Assembly (NCBI RefSeq): GCF_003667445.1 | Contig: NZ_RCTF01000012.1 | Coordinates: 1 to 64,000, forward strand | DNA length: 64,000 bases | Reading direction: 5' to 3' | Source of the DNA: Xanthobacter tagetidis | GTDB lineage: Bacteria; Pseudomonadota; Alphaproteobacteria; Rhizobiales; Xanthobacteraceae | Shown: piece after piece, positions 10,507-20,585 of the stretch | Layout: each line of letters opens with the position of its first letter | Numbering within the stretch: position 1 is the first letter of the stretch | The notes under the pieces: model-generated | What the model saw: the letters and a program-made list of their open reading frames with translations, nothing else | What the model was told of the DNA's origin: nothing | Databases searched by the model: none | Translations under genes and position numbers: made by a program

Positions 10507-11940
10507 TCAGCTTGAGGCGCCGCCGCGGACGGGGAGCGGGGTGACGTTGGGCGGAAAGCCGAACACGTCGGTCTCCACCGGGCCGTCGGGCTGGGGCTCC
10601 GGCAGCGGCCGCTTCGGCGCCGGCGTGCGCGCGGCGCCGGCCGGCAGTTCCTGGGAGAGGATGAAGTCGGAGATGCGCGGGGCGATCTCGGAGCGGAAGC
10701 GCGAGCCGTTGAACACGCCGTAATGGCCCACGCCCGGCTGCTCCCAATGGGCGCGCTTGTCCTCGGGAATGCGCGGGCACAAGGCATGGGCTGCCTTGGT
10801 CTGGCCGATTCCGGAGATGTCGTCCTTCTCGCCCTCCACCGTCATCAGCGCCACCCGATGCACCGCCGACGGGTCGACCCGCTGGGAATGGTGCATGATC
10901 TCGCCCTTCGGCAGAGCGTGGGTGATGAACACGTTCTCCACCGTATCGAGATAGAAGTCGGCGGTGAGATCCATGACGGCGAGATACTCGTCGTAGAATT
11001 CGCGGTGCTTCTCCGCCGAATCGCCATCGCCCTTCACCAGATGGCGGAACAGGTCCCAATGGGCCTGCAGATGGCGATCGAGGTTCATGCTCATGAAGCC
11101 GTTGAGCTGCAGGAAGCCGGGATAGACCTCCCTGAGCGCGCCGGCATGGGGCCATGGCACCTGGGTGATGACGTTGCGCCGGAACCAGTCGATGCCGCGG
11201 TCCTGCGCCATCGCGTTGACCGCGGTCGGCGCCTCGCGCGTGTCGATGGGGCCGCCCATGAGGATCATGGACTTCGGGACGTAGGGGTCCTCCTCCTGCT
11301 CCATGCGGGCGACCGCCATCAGCACCGGCACCGCCGGCTGGCACACCGCCATCACGTGGCAGTCGCCGCCCATGCGGTGGAAGATGGAGATCAGGTAGTC
11401 CACATAGTCGGACAGGCCGAAGCGGCCCTCCGCGAGCGGCACCATCTTGGCGTCCACCCAGTCGGTCACATAGACGTCGTGGGTGGGCAGCATGGCCTCC
11501 ACCGTGCCGCGCAGCAGGGTGGCGTAGTGACCGGAGACCGGCGCCACCACCAGCAAACGCGGCTGCGGCCGGCGCGGGGGATGGTCGAAGGCGCGCTCGA
11601 AATGCAGCAGATTGCAGAACGGCCGCGACCACACCGTATTGATGTGGACCGGTACCTTCATCGCCCCCACCGTAGTGTGGGTGATGCCCCAATCGGGCTT
11701 GCCGTAGCGGCGCGTGGTGCGCTCGAACAGCTCGCACGCCGCCGCCATCGACTTGCCGATGGTGGTGTGCGACACCGGATTGATGGGGTTCTTCAGGAAC
11801 ATCCGGCTCGCGTCCGCCATGGCGCGCGAGGGGTTGAGCGCAGCGTGGCCCATCTCGTAGAGCCAGTAGAGCGGCGTCGACAGGCCCAGATCGACTTGGG
11901 TCGGGAGCTTCGTCACGCCGGTGAATTCACCGATGGCCAT
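10507..11940 (-). CDS. phaZ: Intracellular polyhydroxybutyrate depolymerase
   Basis: A 477-residue alpha/beta hydrolase matching the intracellular PHB depolymerase family of Ralstonia and rhizobia. It begins MAIGEFTGVTKLPTQ and shows LLYEMGH-like N-terminal helices (YWLYEMGHAALNPSR). The nucleophile is a Cys in MAVCQPAVPVLMAVA near residue 199, as in PhaZ1-type enzymes rather than a Ser lipase box; GEKDDISGIGQT and GVGHYGVFNGSRF carry the likely Asp and His. It degrades stored PHB granules. It has no signal peptide, in line with an intracellular enzyme. The C-terminal ~45 residues are Pro-rich. PHA synthase is 15 kb away in the same window. Confidence 0.92.
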   Translation of the reverse strand: MAIGEFTGVTKLPTQVDLGLSTPLYWLYEMGHAALNPSRAMADASRMFLKNPINPVSHTTIGKSMAAACELFERTTRRYGKPDWGITHTTVGAMKVPVHINTVWSRPFCNLLHFERAFDHPPRRPQPRLLVVAPVSGHYATLLRGTVEAMLPTHDVYVTDWVDAKMVPLAEGRFGLSDYVDYLISIFHRMGGDCHVMAVCQPAVPVLMAVARMEQEEDPYVPKSMILMGGPIDTREAPTAVNAMAQDRGIDWFRRNVITQVPWPHAGALREVYPGFLQLNGFMSMNLDRHLQAHWDLFRHLVKGDGDSAEKHREFYDEYLAVMDLTADFYLDTVENVFITHALPKGEIMHHSQRVDPSAVHRVALMTVEGEKDDISGIGQTKAAHALCPRIPEDKRAHWEQPGVGHYGVFNGSRFRSEIAPRISDFILSQELPAGAARTPAPKRPLPEPQPDGPVETDVFGFPPNVTPLPVRGGASS

Positions 11941-12020
11941 GGACCAACCTCGCGAAATGGGGGTCGGGGACCCTCCCGCTTGTCCCGGGCTGGGTCAATG
12001 CCGACGAAGGGAGGGGGGAT

Positions 12021-12040
12021 CATATCAATGTCGAGATATG
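12021..12040. promoter_or_regulatory. Inverted repeat upstream of regB
   Basis: CATATC (12021-12026) and GATATG (12035-12040) are separated by 8 bp, within the 153-bp divergent region between phaZ and regB. A further GATATG occurs at 12068-12073. They might form an operator or simply the less GC-rich promoter core. Evidence is weak. Confidence 0.3.
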
Positions 12041-12093
12041 TCCCGGATGTCACAGTGCAAGGCACCCCGATATGGGGTGGGAGGTAAGACGGA

Positions 12094-13449
12094 ATGATGC
12101 CAGCGCTTGCTGCGTCGCAGCACGGCCGCTCCGCGGGGCTGCGGCTCGACACCTTGATTCGGCTGCGCTGGCTCGCGGTGGCCGGCCAGACGGCCGCCCT
12201 CGTGGTGGTGAACCTGGTCCTGGGCTTCGACCTGCCCATCGTGCCGTGCCTCGCGGCGGTGTCCCTGTCGGTGCTCCTGAACGTCTTCCTGCGGATCAAG
12301 TTCCCGCTCGCCCGGCGGCTCGGCGACGGGGCCGCGGGGCCGCTGCTCGCCTATGACGTCCTTCAGCTCACCGCTTTGCTCTATCTCACGGGCGGACTTA
12401 AGAATCCGTTCGTGCTGCTCTATCTAGCGCCGGTCATGATCTCGGCCACCGGCCTCGCCTGGGGCACCACGGTGGTGCTCGGCGCGCTGGCGGTGGCCTG
12501 CGCCGGGGCGGTGGGGCTTTATGCCTGGCCGCTGCCCTGGGGCGGGTCGCCCGCGCCGGTGCTGCCCGACCTCTATCTGGCCGGCGTCTGGGTCTCGCTC
12601 ACGGTGGCGGTGGGCTTCATCGGCCTGCATTCCTGGCGCGTGGCGGAGGAGGCGCGCGAGCTCGGCGACGCGCTGGCAGCCACCGAGCTGGTGCTGGCCC
12701 GCGAGCAGCATCTGTCCGCCATCGACGGCCTCGCCGCCGCCGCCGCCCACGAACTGGGCACGCCGCTCTCCACCATCGCCCTCGTGGTGAAGGAGATGGA
12801 GCGCTCCATGAAGCCGGACGATCCCCATCTCGAGGACGTGACGCTGCTGCGCGATCAGGCCAAGCGCTGCCGCGACATCCTCCAGACCCTCACCTCGCTC
12901 CAGGCGGGCGACGCCCCGTTCGACCGCATGCCGCTGCGCCTCCTGCTGGAGGAGGTGGTGGAGCCGCACCGCAATTTCGGCATCACCATCGCCATCGAAG
13001 TGCCGGACGACCCGGACGCGCCGGTGATCGCGCGCAATCCGGGCCTCATCTACGGCCTCGGCAATCTGGTGGAGAACGCGGTGGACTTCGCCGCCGAGCG
13101 GGTCGAGATCCATGCCCAGTGGAGCCCCACGGGCCTGGAGATCGTCCTCCTCGACGACGGCCCCGGCTTCGCGCCCGAGGTGATCGCCCGCATCGGCCAG
13201 CCCTACGTCACCTCCCGCGCGCGCGATCGCCAGGACCCGGATGGCGAGAGCGGCCTCGGCCTCGGTTTCTTCATCGCCAAGACGCTGCTGGAGCGCACCG
13301 GGGCCGCCTTGACCTTCGCCAACCGGACGCCGCCGCAGAGCGGGGCGCTCATCACCGTGTCCTGGCCGCGCGCCGCGCTGGCCATAGAAGTGGAAAGAAG
13401 CGCGACAGATCGACGCGGCTTGGGCTATTCTTCGCCCAAAGAAGCGTAA
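12094..13449 (+). CDS. regB: Redox-sensing histidine kinase RegB/PrrB/ActS
   Basis: A 451-residue membrane histidine kinase with six N-terminal helices (to about residue 185). The quinone-binding heptapeptide GGLKNPF is present at residues 100-106. The H-box AAAAHELGTPLSTIALV puts the phosphorylated His at 219, and the redox-active Cys of RegB is conserved at about 259 (AKRCRDIL). ATP-binding N, G1 and G2 boxes follow (NLVENAVDF, DDGPGF, GLGLGFF). It senses respiratory redox state and phosphorylates RegA. The first start in frame, MMPALAASQHG, has a GGGAGG ribosome-binding site. The C-terminal 20 residues after the kinase core look unstructured. regA follows after 69 bp, with no senC between them. 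Confidence 0.96.
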   Translation: MMPALAASQHGRSAGLRLDTLIRLRWLAVAGQTAALVVVNLVLGFDLPIVPCLAAVSLSVLLNVFLRIKFPLARRLGDGAAGPLLAYDVLQLTALLYLTGGLKNPFVLLYLAPVMISATGLAWGTTVVLGALAVACAGAVGLYAWPLPWGGSPAPVLPDLYLAGVWVSLTVAVGFIGLHSWRVAEEARELGDALAATELVLAREQHLSAIDGLAAAAAHELGTPLSTIALVVKEMERSMKPDDPHLEDVTLLRDQAKRCRDILQTLTSLQAGDAPFDRMPLRLLLEEVVEPHRNFGITIAIEVPDDPDAPVIARNPGLIYGLGNLVENAVDFAAERVEIHAQWSPTGLEIVLLDDGPGFAPEVIARIGQPYVTSRARDRQDPDGESGLGLGFFIAKTLLERTGAALTFANRTPPQSGALITVSWPRAALAIEVERSATDRRGLGYSSPKEA

Positions 13450-13518
13450 AAGTCCGGGAAAATTGACGGTATGCGGAGAGCCATCGGCGAGCGGCTCGCA
13501 GATTCGAGGAATTGAGCG

Positions 13519-14073
13519 ATGAACGATGTGACGCCCCCCGAGGTGGGAGAAGAACGGTCGGTTCTGATCGTCGATGACGACCGTCCGTTCCTCCAGCGCC
13601 TCGCGCGGGCCATGGAGGCGCGGGGATTTGCCGTCGCCACGGCCGAGACCGTGGCCGAGGGCCTCGCCCGGGTCGAGGCAGGCGCCCCCGCTTATGCGGT
13701 GGTGGACATGCGGCTCGGCGACGGCACCGGCCTCGACGTGATCTCGGCGCTCAAGAAGCACCGCCCCGGCGCCCGCGCCATCGTGCTCACCGGCTACGGC
13801 AACATCGCCACCGCCGTCACCGCGGTGAAGCTCGGCGCGGTGGACTATCTCGCCAAGCCCGCCGACGCGGACGACGTGGTGGCCGCCCTGTTCGCCACCG
13901 GCGACCACAAGCCGATCCCGCCGGAAAATCCCATGTCCGCCGACCGGGTGCGGTGGGAGCACATCCAGCGCGTCTACGAATTGTGCGGGCGCAACGTGTC
14001 GGAGACCGCGCGCCGGCTCTCCATGCACCGCCGCACACTGCAGCGCATCCTCGCCAAGCGCGCGCCGCGCTGA
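13519..14073 (+). CDS. regA: Redox response regulator RegA/PrrA/ActR
   Basis: A 184-residue response regulator, the partner of RegB. The receiver domain has the acidic pair in LIVDDDRPFLQRL, the phosphoacceptor Asp at 63 (VVDMRLGDG), and the conserved Lys in YLAKPADADD. The C-terminal Fis-type helix-turn-helix (residues about 140-184, RVRWEHIQRVYELCGRNVSE then TARRLSMHRRTLQRILAKRA) is the nearly invariant DNA-binding domain of this family. It globally controls photosynthesis, respiration, carbon and nitrogen fixation genes in relatives. It is likely co-transcribed with regB. Confidence 0.97.
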   Translation: MNDVTPPEVGEERSVLIVDDDRPFLQRLARAMEARGFAVATAETVAEGLARVEAGAPAYAVVDMRLGDGTGLDVISALKKHRPGARAIVLTGYGNIATAVTAVKLGAVDYLAKPADADDVVAALFATGDHKPIPPENPMSADRVRWEHIQRVYELCGRNVSETARRLSMHRRTLQRILAKRAPR

Positions 14074-14165
14074 GGCGGCCGGCCGCCGGGCGCTGATCCG
14101 GCGCGCCGGAAGTCCCGTAACGGAAGGACGGGCCGACGCCGGCCTCCGAAACCGGGAGCTTTGCC

Positions 14166-14600
14166 ATGCGCGCCTCATCCAGGGCCGGGCTCGTGCTCGG
14201 CCTCGCTTTCGCCTCCGGCCTGCCGTTCGCAGCGCCTGCCGCCGCCGACCGGCTCGACGTCCTGCGCTGGCAGGCCCGGCCGGTGGTGGTGTTCGCCCCC
14301 TCCGCGGCCGATCCGCGCCTCGCCGACCAGGCGGCCCGGTTCGCCGCGCAGCGCGCGGGCCTTTCCGAGCGCCACATGGTGGTGCTGACCGTGACCGACG
14401 CCGCCGACCCGCTGCGCCGCCGGCTCAACGTGGCGGCCGACCGCTTCCGGGTGCTGCTGGTGGGCAAGGACGGCCACGTGGCCGGGCGCTGGAGCGCGCC
14501 GGTCGATCCCGACGCCCTGTTTGCCTTGATCGACAAGATGCCCATGAGACGCGACGAGATGAGGCGCGACGAGATGCGACGCGGCACGGGCTCCAACTAG
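14166..14600 (+). CDS. DUF4174-like secreted protein
   Basis: A 144-residue exported protein: signal peptide about residues 1-27 (ending FAAPAAA), then a small thioredoxin-like domain (LRWQARPVVVFAPSAADPRL, HMVVLTVTDA, RVLLVGKDGHVAGRWSAPVD). This matches the DUF4174 pattern; the function is unknown. No CxxC pair is present, so it is not a classical thiol oxidoreductase. The last residues are an unusual repeat, MRRDE-MRRDE-MRRGT, encoded by three near-identical 15-bp units at 14544-14588; see the separate repeat entry. Confidence 0.75.
   Translation: MRASSRAGLVLGLAFASGLPFAAPAAADRLDVLRWQARPVVVFAPSAADPRLADQAARFAAQRAGLSERHMVVLTVTDAADPLRRRLNVAADRFRVLLVGKDGHVAGRWSAPVDPDALFALIDKMPMRRDEMRRDEMRRGTGSN
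14544..14588 (+). repeat. Three 15-bp tandem units at the 3' end of the DUF4174-like gene
   Basis: Units at 14544-14558, 14559-14573 and 14574-14588 begin ATGAGACGCGACGAG, ATGAGGCGCGACGAG and ATGCGACGCGGC. They encode MRRDE, MRRDE, MRRGT. Copy number change would alter the tail by whole pentapeptides without a frameshift. Confidence 0.8.
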
Positions 14601-14622
14601 CCCGGCGCGGGTCAGCGCCCGC

Positions 14623-15099
14623 TCACAGGCTGTAGCGCGTCAGTTCGGGATCGTAGAGCGCCGCGAGCCGCGAGGCCGCCGTGTGGGCGAAGCGCAGCAT
14701 CAGCGCCTTGCGCGTCGCCGCGGGCAGAGGATGGGCCGGCGCCGGGCGCAGCAGCTCGGCGCCGAACGCGTCGGCCACCAGCAGCCCCGTCTCCTCGGGC
14801 AGGATCTCGACCGGGAAGTCGAGCGGCACGGCGAACAGAAGCCGGTCGCAATAGGCGCGGTAGTCCGGCCATTTGAGGTCGGTGCGGAAATCCGTGACGG
14901 ACGACTTGATCTCGACAATGGAGATCTCGCCGCGCCCGTCCACAGCGAGAATGTCGGCACGCCGGCCGGAGACCAGGCAGAATTCGGGGACTCCGACGAG
15001 GCCGCGCGCCGAAAGGTGCCGCAGCACGCCGCGCTGGACCGCCCGCGCGGTGGGCGACTGGCGCCCGTCCTCGCGCGGCTCCGGCAGCGTCTCCGGCAT
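14623..15099 (-). CDS. mmcB: MmcB-type DNA repair protein
   Basis: A 158-residue protein of the MmcB family (formerly DUF2161/PD-(D/E)XK-like), described in Caulobacter as a DNA-damage-related, mitomycin-resistance protein. The nuclease-like core is visible: RADILAVDGRGEISIVEIKSS (Asp and E-x-K near residues 48-65), then DFRTDLKWPDYRAYCDRLLF. The start at 15099 (MPETLPEPREDGRQ) overlaps the stop of the upstream YihY gene (TGATG), giving coupling. The partner nuclease and real activity are unproven. Confidence 0.85.
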   Translation of the reverse strand: MPETLPEPREDGRQSPTARAVQRGVLRHLSARGLVGVPEFCLVSGRRADILAVDGRGEISIVEIKSSVTDFRTDLKWPDYRAYCDRLLFAVPLDFPVEILPEETGLLVADAFGAELLRPAPAHPLPAATRKALMLRFAHTAASRLAALYDPELTRYSL

Positions 15100-16001
15100 C
15101 ACGGATGCGTCTCCGCCGCCGCCGCTTGCGGCGCCGGAAGGGCGAGCATGGCCGGCGCCTGGGCGCGCTTGATGGCGGCGTTCAGTTCGCCGCCGAACAC
15201 GAAGATCGATGCCGTCAGATAGAGGAACACCAACGCGATCATCACCGAGGCGAGGCCGGCATAGGTGGTGACGTAGTTGGCGGGGAATTCCGACAGATAG
15301 AAGCCGAACGCCGCCGCGCCCAGCAGCCACAGCGCCAGCGTCACCAGGATGCCCGGCGCCACCTCCAGAAGCGAGCGCCGGCCCGCCGGCAGCCACAGAT
15401 GCGCCACCACCAGCGCCACCACCAAAATGAGGCCGGTGAGGCCGAACCGCGCCAGCGTCACCATGCGCGAGAGCGGTTCGAGCTGCGGCAGTTCGAACAC
15501 CGCCGCCTGCCACAGGAGCGGGCCGAGCACCACCAGGAAGGACAGGGCCAGCATGGACACGGCGGCGAGCAGGACGTAGCCGATGGATTCCAGGCGCAGC
15601 CAGTACCACGCCCGCTCCTCGCGCACCCCGTAGGCGCGGTTGAGGCCGATCCTCAGGCTCTCGATGCCGTTGGAGGAGAAGTAGATGGCGAGCACCACGC
15701 CATAGGTGAGCACGTCGGTGCGCACCTGGTTCACCACGTTGTGGATCTCCCGCGAGATCGGCTCGGCCACCTTGTGGGGCCAGGTCTCCAGGATCAGCTC
15801 GATGGTCTCGGCGGCGAGCGGGCGCAGATCGAGGAAGCCGGCCAGAGCGGTCACGAAGATCAGGAACGGGAACAGCGACATGAGCGCGGAGAGCGCGATA
15901 TGGCTGGCGATCGCCCAGCCGTCGTCGGCCGAGAACGTCCAGATCGCGTCGATGACGATCTTGTACGTGTCGATCACCAAGCGATAGGCGCGCCGCAGCA
16001 T
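15099..16001 (-). CDS. YihY/BrkB-family inner membrane protein
   Basis: A 300-residue membrane protein with six hydrophobic segments. The family signature is clear: DDGWAIASHIALSALMSLFP near residue 30, then IYFSSNGIESLRIGLNRAYG near residue 115, and LASVMIALVFLYLTASIFVFGGELNAA near residue 265. The old name 'ribonuclease BN' for this family is wrong. Function is uncertain; an envelope or transport role is likely. It overlaps mmcB by a TGATG junction, so the pair form one transcription unit. Confidence 0.88.
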   Translation of the reverse strand: MLRRAYRLVIDTYKIVIDAIWTFSADDGWAIASHIALSALMSLFPFLIFVTALAGFLDLRPLAAETIELILETWPHKVAEPISREIHNVVNQVRTDVLTYGVVLAIYFSSNGIESLRIGLNRAYGVREERAWYWLRLESIGYVLLAAVSMLALSFLVVLGPLLWQAAVFELPQLEPLSRMVTLARFGLTGLILVVALVVAHLWLPAGRRSLLEVAPGILVTLALWLLGAAAFGFYLSEFPANYVTTYAGLASVMIALVFLYLTASIFVFGGELNAAIKRAQAPAMLALPAPQAAAAETHP

Positions 16002-16205
16002 CCTGGCTCCAACTTGCCGGCTCCAACGGGTTCGCCGGCCCCGACTCTCCGGCCCCCGTCAGATCGGGCCTTCCCCGGCGAATGGCAAGCGCGCCGTGGC
16101 GCCTTCGGGCCGCGGCGCTGACATTTTCGCGATTCGACGCGGCGGGAAAATCCACTAAAGGGAACAGGCGCCGCGGCGGCAAGCGCCGGCGGCAGAGGAG
16201 GAAAC

Positions 16206-17033
16206 GTGCGGCCTGTCCTGTTCCTTGCCCTCGTGATCGGCGCCGCGGTGGCGATCCTGTTCACCGTCTTCCCGCAATGGGACCTCGCCATCAGCGGCTA
16301 TTTCTGGGACGTCGGGCGCCGCGCGTTCACGCTCGCCGGCGCCTCCTGGGCCAAGACCGCCCGCTCGCTCGCCAACTGGATTCCCTGGCTGATCGCCGGG
16401 CCGGCGTTCGCCGCCATCATCCTGAAGCTGCTGTTCCCCTGGGGCCGCATGTTCATGAGCGCGCGCGCCGCGGTGTTCCTGGCCGCCACCATGGCGCTCG
16501 GGCCGGGCCTCGTGGTGAACGGCATCCTCAAGGAGGAATGGGGCCGCCCCCGCCCGGTGCATGTGGAGGAGTTCGGCGGCAAGGATGCCTACCGGCCCTG
16601 GTTCGCCACCGACGGCGCGTGCCCCGGCAATTGCTCCTTCGTCTCGGGCGAGGGGGCGCTCGGCTTCTGGCTTACCGCGCCGGCCAGCCTCGTGCCCGGC
16701 CCGCTCGGGGTGGTGGCCATGACCGCGGCGGTCGCCTTCGCCGCCACCGCCGGGGGGCTGCGCATCGCCTTCGGCGGCCACTTCTTCACCGACGTGGTGT
16801 TCTCCGGCGTGGTGGTGGTGCTGATCGTGGTGGCGATGCGCTATCTGATCTACGGCCGCAAGGGCGCGCCCACCGACTTCCGCATGGAGCACGCCATCGG
16901 CCGCGTGGGCTACGCCCTCCATGCTTTGGTGCGCGGCACGGCACGCGCCCTCGCGGGGCTCGTCCGGCGCGGCGCCGCGGCCTTGCGCGCCCTTGCGGCA
17001 CGCCACTTGCCAGGGCGCCGCGCGGGCCTATAG
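16206..17033 (+). CDS. PAP2-family membrane phosphatase (LpxE/LpxF-like)
   Basis: A 275-residue membrane protein with about six helices. The PAP2 motifs are present: KEEWGRPRP (K-x6-RP) near residues 103-111, [11 protein letters not shown] in the SGH position (here SGE, the His replaced by Glu), and [17 protein letters not shown] near residue 187 with the catalytic His. Relatives remove phosphate from lipid A or prenyl/phosphatidyl phosphates. The GTG start at 16206 follows a strong GAGGAGG site. The basic C-terminus ([18 protein letters not shown]) is cytoplasmic. The SGH-to-SGE change should be noted when assigning a substrate. Confidence 0.85.
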   Translation: MRPVLFLALVIGAAVAILFTVFPQWDLAISGYFWDVGRRAFTLAGASWAKTARSLANWIPWLIAGPAFAAIILKLLFPWGRMFMSARAAVFLAATMALGPGLVVNGILKEEWGRPRPVHVEEFGGKDAYRPWFATDGACPGNCSFVSGEGALGFWLTAPASLVPGPLGVVAMTAAVAFAATAGGLRIAFGGHFFTDVVFSGVVVVLIVVAMRYLIYGRKGAPTDFRMEHAIGRVGYALHALVRGTARALAGLVRRGAAALRALAARHLPGRRAGL

Positions 17034-17070
17034 TCCGCGCCGATTTTGCTCCCAACAGCCGAGAGACCAG

Positions 17071-18300
<1,230 letters not shown>

Positions 18301-18341
18301 GCGCGGGCGGCCGTCCCCGCGTCGGTCCCGCGGAAAAGAAG

Positions 18342-18371
18342 AGGCCCCGGCGCTCGCGCGCCGGGGCCTTT
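18342..18371 (+). terminator. Intrinsic terminator of argG
   Basis: A 12-bp GC-rich stem, arm AGGCCCCGGCGC at 18342-18353 with its complement at 18358-18369, and a TCGC tetraloop. It is followed by TTTCTCG and, further on, TTTTT. Confidence 0.92.
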
Positions 18372-18431
18372 CTCGTTCCCCTCTTTTTAATTCAGCCGGA
18401 GCGGCCGCAGCCGCCCCGGAAACTTGAAGAA

Positions 18432-18457
18432 AGCGGGGCGGCCAGCGCCGCCCCGCT
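18432..18457 (-). terminator. Terminator of the glnK-amtB operon
   Basis: Stem of 11 bp (18432-18442 with 18447-18457, arm AGCGGGGCGGC) and a 4-nt loop, lying 5 bp beyond the amtB stop. Read on the minus strand it is followed by TTCTTCAAGTTT, a modest T-rich tract. Confidence 0.82.
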
Positions 18458-18462
18458 GAAAC

Positions 18463-19809
18463 TCACGAGTGGTAGGCGCGCTCGCCGTGCTCGTTGATGT
18501 CGAGGCCCTCGCGCTCCACGTCCGCGGACGGGCGCAGGCCCACCACGATGTTGAGCACGAAGAAGATGATCGCCGAGACCACGCCCGACCACACCACGGT
18601 GATGATGGTCGCCTGGCCCTGGATCAGGACCTGCTTGACCATCTCGTAGTCGGCCACGCCAGCGCCGCCGAGCGCCGGGGACACCAGGATGCCGGTGCCG
18701 ATGGCGCCGATGATGCCGCCGATGCCGTGGACGCCGAACACGTCGAGGCTGTCGTCATAGCCGAGCGCGTTCTTCACGGTGGTGCAGAAGAAGAAGCACA
18801 CCACGGCGGCGATGATGCCGAGCACGATCGCGCCCATGGGGCCGGAGGCGCCGCAGGCCGGGGTGATGGCCACGAGGCCGGCCACCGCGCCCGACGCGCC
18901 GCCGAGCATGGAGGGCGCGCCCTTCACCAGCCACTCGATCACCAGCCAGCCCACGATGGCGCCGGCGGTGGCGAGGAAGGTGTTGACCATCACCAGGGTC
19001 GCGAGGCCATTGGCCTCCAGGTTCGAGCCCACGTTGAAGCCGAACCAGCCGACCCACAGGAGGGAGGCGCCGATCATGGTGAAGGGCAGCGAGTGGGGCG
19101 GGAGCTGCTCCTTGCCGTAGCCGATGCGCTTGCCGACGATGAGGCAGCCGACGAGGCCGGCGATGCCGGCATTGATGTGCACCACCGTGCCGCCCGCGAA
19201 GTCCAGCGCGCCGAGGGTGAACAGGTAGCCCTCGGAGAACCACACCATGTGGGCGATCGGGAAGTACACGAACGTGCCCCACAGGACCGCGAACAGGATC
19301 ACCGCCGGGAACTTGATGCGCTCGGGGAACGCGCCGACCGCGAGGGCCGGGGTGATCGCCGCGAAGGTCATCTGGAAGGCGATGAAGGCGAACTCGGGAA
19401 TCTGCACGCCCTTGGTGAAGGTGTCGGCCAGGCTCTCGACCGTCACGCCGGCGAGGAAGGCCTTCTCGAAGCCGCCGATGAAGGCGTTGCCCGAGGTGAA
19501 GGCGAGCGAGTAGCCGTACAGCACCCACACCAGCATCATCACCGCGGTGATGGTGAGCACCTGCATCAGCACGGACAGCATGTTCTTGGCGCGCACGAGG
19601 CCGCCATAGAACAGAGCGAGGCCGGGAACGGTCATGAGCAGGACGAGGACCGTGGAGGTCATCATCCAGGCCACGTCACCCTTGTTCACGGTCGAGACCG
19701 CCGCGGCGGCGGGTGCCGCCTCCGGCGTCTGGGCCAGGGCTGGCAGGGCGATCGCCGCTGCCGCCAGAAGCGCGGGGATCCCCGCGCGGGTCCACGTCTT
19801 GAACGTCAT
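18463..19809 (-). CDS. amtB: Ammonium transporter AmtB
   Basis: A 448-residue Amt/MEP/Rh channel with a cleavable N-terminal signal (residues 1-26, ending ALPALAQ), typical of proteobacterial AmtB. Family landmarks include KGDVAWMMTSTVLVLLMTVPGLALFYGGLVRAKN in the first helices, the DFAGGTVVHINAGIAGL motif near residue 200 with the pore His, and FGVHGIGGIIGAIGTGI with the second pore His. It imports ammonium and is gated by the adjacent PII protein GlnK. It lies 29 bp after glnK in one operon under apparent sigma-54 control. Confidence 0.97.
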   Translation of the reverse strand: MTFKTWTRAGIPALLAAAAIALPALAQTPEAAPAAAAVSTVNKGDVAWMMTSTVLVLLMTVPGLALFYGGLVRAKNMLSVLMQVLTITAVMMLVWVLYGYSLAFTSGNAFIGGFEKAFLAGVTVESLADTFTKGVQIPEFAFIAFQMTFAAITPALAVGAFPERIKFPAVILFAVLWGTFVYFPIAHMVWFSEGYLFTLGALDFAGGTVVHINAGIAGLVGCLIVGKRIGYGKEQLPPHSLPFTMIGASLLWVGWFGFNVGSNLEANGLATLVMVNTFLATAGAIVGWLVIEWLVKGAPSMLGGASGAVAGLVAITPACGASGPMGAIVLGIIAAVVCFFFCTTVKNALGYDDSLDVFGVHGIGGIIGAIGTGILVSPALGGAGVADYEMVKQVLIQGQATIITVVWSGVVSAIIFFVLNIVVGLRPSADVEREGLDINEHGERAYHS

Positions 19810-19838
19810 GGAAGAAAGCTCCGTGAAATGAGGATGGC

Positions 19839-20300
<462 letters not shown>

Positions 20301-20316
20301 TCAAGGACCGTGCCAA
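20301..20316 (-). promoter_or_regulatory. Sigma-54 (RpoN) promoter of glnK-amtB
   Basis: On the minus strand the sequence reads TTGGCACGGTCCTTGA, matching the -24/-12 consensus YTGGCACGNNNNTTGC in all but the last base of the -12 element (A for C). It is about 125 bp upstream of the glnK start. Nitrogen-controlled glnK-amtB operons are commonly RpoN dependent. Confidence 0.82.
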
Positions 20317-20402
20317 GCGGCGCGGAAGGGGCGTTAGGGTTGCTTATTTTATCGCCACGGCCCATTGGCGAGTCATCGGCGCCCCATCCTCGCCGCTTTT
20401 GC

Positions 20403-20419
20403 TGCACATTTTTTGTGCT
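20403..20419. promoter_or_regulatory. Putative NtrC binding site upstream of glnK
   Basis: TGCAC (20403-20407), 7 bp, then GTGC (20415-20418): the GCAC-N7-GTGC geometry of NtrC sites (TGCACC-N5-GGTGCA). It sits about 90 bp upstream of the sigma-54 promoter, a normal enhancer distance. The centre lacks the usual CC/GG, so affinity may be modest. Confidence 0.55.
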
Positions 20420-20520
20420 CTCCGCTCACGCAACGCTCATTTCCTGTTGCAGTGCGAAGGGCGGGGCCGCCCGGTGCGCCGAGATCGGGGCGCCGGGAGG
20501 CGCGCACCCGCCCCGGCGCG

Positions 20521-20548
20521 CGCCCCGGCCGGTTACGCGGCCGGGGCG
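20521..20548 (-). terminator. Hairpin downstream of tesB
   Basis: Perfect 11-bp stem (arm CGCCCCGGCCG at 20521-20531, complement at 20538-20548) with a 6-nt loop, 38 bp past the tesB stop. No T-tract, so it may act as a transcript-stabilising end rather than a full terminator. Confidence 0.5.
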
Positions 20549-20585
20549 GGTGGCGCGAAAGGAGGCATTGGGGTAGGGCGAGGGC

